From positions 1-8,014 of the forward strand of contig CAJBVC010000192.1 in the NCBI GenBank assembly GCA_903958915.1: DNA of 8,014 bases, in the 5' to 3' direction. Position 1 is the stretch's first letter; every line of letters starts with the position of its first letter. A program made the position numbers and the translations under genes. A model generated the notes under the pieces. That model worked only from the letters and a program-made list of their open reading frames with translations. It did no database searches and was not told where the DNA came from. Shown one piece after another: positions 6,211 through 8,014 of the stretch. Source of the DNA: an uncultured beta proteobacterium (GTDB lineage Bacteria; Pseudomonadota; Gammaproteobacteria; Burkholderiales; Burkholderiaceae_C).

Positions 6211-8014
6211 TCAGTAAGAGTAGGGTGTTTTCTTCGGGTTGGACTCGAAGGTCCGCAAGCCCGCGCCAATCAGTTCCGGTGGAATATGCAAGGCCCACGC
6301 CGCCGCCACCGCGGCCATCACCATTTCAGGCTGTGAAGATTTGGCCGGCTTGAGTGTCGCCAGCGGTAACTGGGCTATTTCACTGTTGCCTTGCGCCATC
6401 ACGATCAGTTCGTCACGTACAAAGACCACGCGCTCTCCCTTGGCACGGTGGTCTGCCATGGCAGGTAATCTGACATCCAACGCATAGAAGATGACCTTGC
6501 CGTCACACAGCTCGGCCATTTCCACCACCTGGGGGTCGGCGGCGTTGAGCACGGCCGTGCCGCTGGGCAGAATGACGTCCACCTGGGTACGCGCCACTTT
6601 GAAGGTCTGCTCAGCGTCCAGAATATCAAATTCCTTGAGCGACTCCTGCCAGCTGACATCCGTCACAATGCCGACACTGCATTTGTCATAGGACAGACCC
6701 TCAGCCAGTATGGTCTGGCTGCTGTTCTCGAACACCGCGGCCTGAACCGAGCGATTGATCAGCAGGCGCTGACCGGCTTCCCAGTGTGCCGCATCGTTGG
6801 ACGACACTTGACGACCGTCCAGGTACAGACCTTCGCTGCAGGCCAGACCCACATGCTTGCCGCTAATATGTGCCAGCCAGGCCACCAGGCGGGCAATGCG
6901 GCCTGTCTTTTGTGTACCGGTGATTCCCACAATCGGGATACGGCCGTCTTTTTCCGCCTGAAATAAATGGTCAATGATGGCTTTGCCGACTGGCCGTCCG
7001 ACACCCTCGGCCGGCTTGATGTGCGATAGCAGTCCGGGGCTGGCATTGACTTCAATCACCGCCGCGCGCTGGGCATGCATGGGTTTGGTGACATCTTCCA
7101 GCACCATGTCGACGCCGGCGATGTCGAGTCCGACGACGCGGGCAGCCAGTGCAGCAGCTTCGGCAACGCTCGGATGGACCTCGTCGGTGACATCGAATGC
7201 AACGTTCCCATTGCGCTGAATCAGTACTTGCTGGTCTTTCTGCGGGATGGACTCGGGGGTCAGGCCCGCACGTTCCAGCTCCAGCACAATCTCGCCCGAT
7301 TTGCTGGGCATCATGGCGTTAAGGGGAAAGTCTTCCCCCGTGCCGCGGCGCGGATCCGAGTTGATTTGCAGATCGGTCAACTGGTCGATGTTGGACTCCC
7401 CGTCACCCACCACCCAGATCGACTCGCCGCGGGCTGCAGCCACCATTTTTCGGCCCACAATCAGCAACCGGTGTTCATTGCCCGGGATGAATTTCTCCAC
7501 GATGACGCTGCTGCCATCTCCCTTGCGGAACGCCAGGGCATACGCCGCTTCCACGTCGCTGCGTGTCATCAAGTTGAGCGAGACTCCGCGACCATGGTTG
7601 CCATCGTAGGGTTTGATAACCACCGGCACTCCAATGCTTTGCGCGGCCTCCCAGGCGGCCTCGGCGCTGCGCACCAATTCACCTTCGGGTACTGGCACAC
7701 CACACGATTTGAGCAGCGATTTGGTCAGGTCCTTGTCACTGGCAATCTCTTCGGCAATGGCGCTGGTCTGGTCGGTTTCTGCGGTCCAGATGCGACGCTG
7801 GTTGATGCCATACCCCAACTGGACCAGGTTGCCTTCCGTCAGACGGATGGAGGGGATGCGGCGTGCGGTAGCGGCATCGACGATGTTGGCAGTGCTCGGT
7901 CCAAGGCATAGATCGTCGACCTGCTCGCTTAAGCGCGCCACCGTGGCGGGAAGGTCAAAAGGGGTGTCGTTCACCGCGGCCAGGACCAGTTCACGTGCGG
8001 CCGCCAGGGCCTCG
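6211..8014 (-). CDS. cphA': Degenerate cyanophycin synthetase paralogue (CphA'), 5' end beyond right window edge
   Basis: 600 residues are visible, read from position 8013 to the TGA at 6213-6211. The GTG at 7974 is not the start: the frame continues upstream as EALAAARELVLAA, which aligns with the N domain of the neighbouring CphA. Visible residues 37-41 (LGPST) mark the end of the N domain. The ATP-grasp domain keeps KPYDGNHGRG (134-143), SDPRRGTG (220-227) and EVNASPG (321-327), but lacks the five-residue STGG-containing loop. The Mur-like domain is ruined: GTNGKTTT is replaced by GTQKTGRI (366-373), ETARGG by ENSSQT, and the metal-binding DH pair by ES. The protein stops at TFESNPKKTPYSY, about 150 residues before the end of CphA, so the Mur C-terminal domain is absent. 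The frame is otherwise open, so it looks selected rather than a pseudogene. It probably shares an mRNA with cphA. A related cphA'/cphA pair is known from Ralstonia/Cupriavidus as I recall; a CphA2-like single-site enzyme is the alternative. Function unassigned. Confidence 0.88.
   Translation of the reverse strand, partial: EALAAARELVLAAVNDTPFDLPATVARLSEQVDDLCLGPSTANIVDAATARRIPSIRLTEGNLVQLGYGINQRRIWTAETDQTSAIAEEIASDKDLTKSLLKSCGVPVPEGELVRSAEAAWEAAQSIGVPVVIKPYDGNHGRGVSLNLMTRSDVEAAYALAFRKGDGSSVIVEKFIPGNEHRLLIVGRKMVAAARGESIWVVGDGESNIDQLTDLQINSDPRRGTGEDFPLNAMMPSKSGEIVLELERAGLTPESIPQKDQQVLIQRNGNVAFDVTDEVHPSVAEAAALAARVVGLDIAGVDMVLEDVTKPMHAQRAAVIEVNASPGLLSHIKPAEGVGRPVGKAIIDHLFQAEKDGRIPIVGITGTQKTGRIARLVAWLAHISGKHVGLACSEGLYLDGRQVSSNDAAHWEAGQRLLINRSVQAAVFENSSQTILAEGLSYDKCSVGIVTDVSWQESLKEFDILDAEQTFKVARTQVDVILPSGTAVLNAADPQVVEMAELCDGKVIFYALDVRLPAMADHRAKGERVVFVRDELIVMAQGNSEIAQLPLATLKPAKSSQPEMVMAAVAAAWALHIPPELIGAGLRTFESNPKKTPYSY
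7341..7357. repeat. 17-bp direct repeat, copy inside the cphA paralogue
   Basis: This is the second copy of the identical 17-bp block found at 5205-5221, in the same orientation and codon phase. It encodes the same ATP-grasp motif. Recombination between the copies would remove about 2.1 kb and fuse the two genes in frame, since both lie at the equivalent codon. Confidence 0.75.

Noticed and set aside
7075..7911. A 278-codon plus-strand open frame opposite the cphA paralogue
   Set aside because: Same codon-aligned antisense effect; no recognisable domain, and the minus strand is clearly coding.
6211..7974. Starting the cphA paralogue at GTG 7974
   Set aside because: The frame stays open to the window edge, and the upstream residues align with the CphA N domain, so the GTG is an internal valine and the gene is partial.

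Overview
The window reads as chromosome of a betaproteobacterium of the order Burkholderiales, most likely Comamonadaceae (Rhodoferax/Acidovorax-like). This is inferred from the GC-rich coding style, the protein flavours and the gene neighbourhood; no rRNA or other marker gene is present to confirm it. I see no mobile element, tRNA, rRNA or CRISPR array, and almost all of the sequence is coding.

Layout. Positions 1-1250 hold two minus-strand genes: the 5' part of an S41 carboxyl-terminal processing protease (cut by the left edge) and, upstream of it, gpmA (2,3-bisphosphoglycerate-dependent phosphoglycerate mutase). A ~100-bp divergent intergenic region (1251-1353) separates them from a plus-strand cluster at 1354-3656: a membrane-anchored rhodanese (yibN-like), grxC, secB and gpsA. 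This is the widely conserved proteobacterial yibN-grxC-secB-gpsA order. It combines thiol/sulfur chemistry, protein-export chaperoning and the entry step to phospholipid synthesis. From 3631 to the right edge, on the minus strand and converging on gpsA with a 26-bp overlap of coding ends, are two tandem cyanophycin synthetase paralogues: a complete cphA (3631-6201) and, upstream and nearly abutting it, a divergent paralogue (6211 to beyond 8014).

How the parts work together. The full-length CphA carries both ligase centres needed to build multi-L-arginyl-poly-L-aspartate (cyanophycin), a nitrogen/carbon reserve polymer. Its upstream partner keeps an ATP-grasp domain with recognisable ATP-site motifs. 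However, it lacks the conserved STGG loop, has a destroyed Mur-ligase P-loop and metal/catalytic motifs, and ends before the Mur C-terminal domain. Its reading frame is nevertheless open across the whole visible 1.8 kb. The pair therefore looks like an active enzyme made with a degenerate, possibly regulatory or structural, partner. This is the most interesting point of the window. Paired cphA'/cphA genes are, to my knowledge, already described in betaproteobacteria such as Ralstonia/Cupriavidus, so the arrangement itself is not new; the role of the partner is the open question. The rest of the window is ordinary housekeeping sequence.
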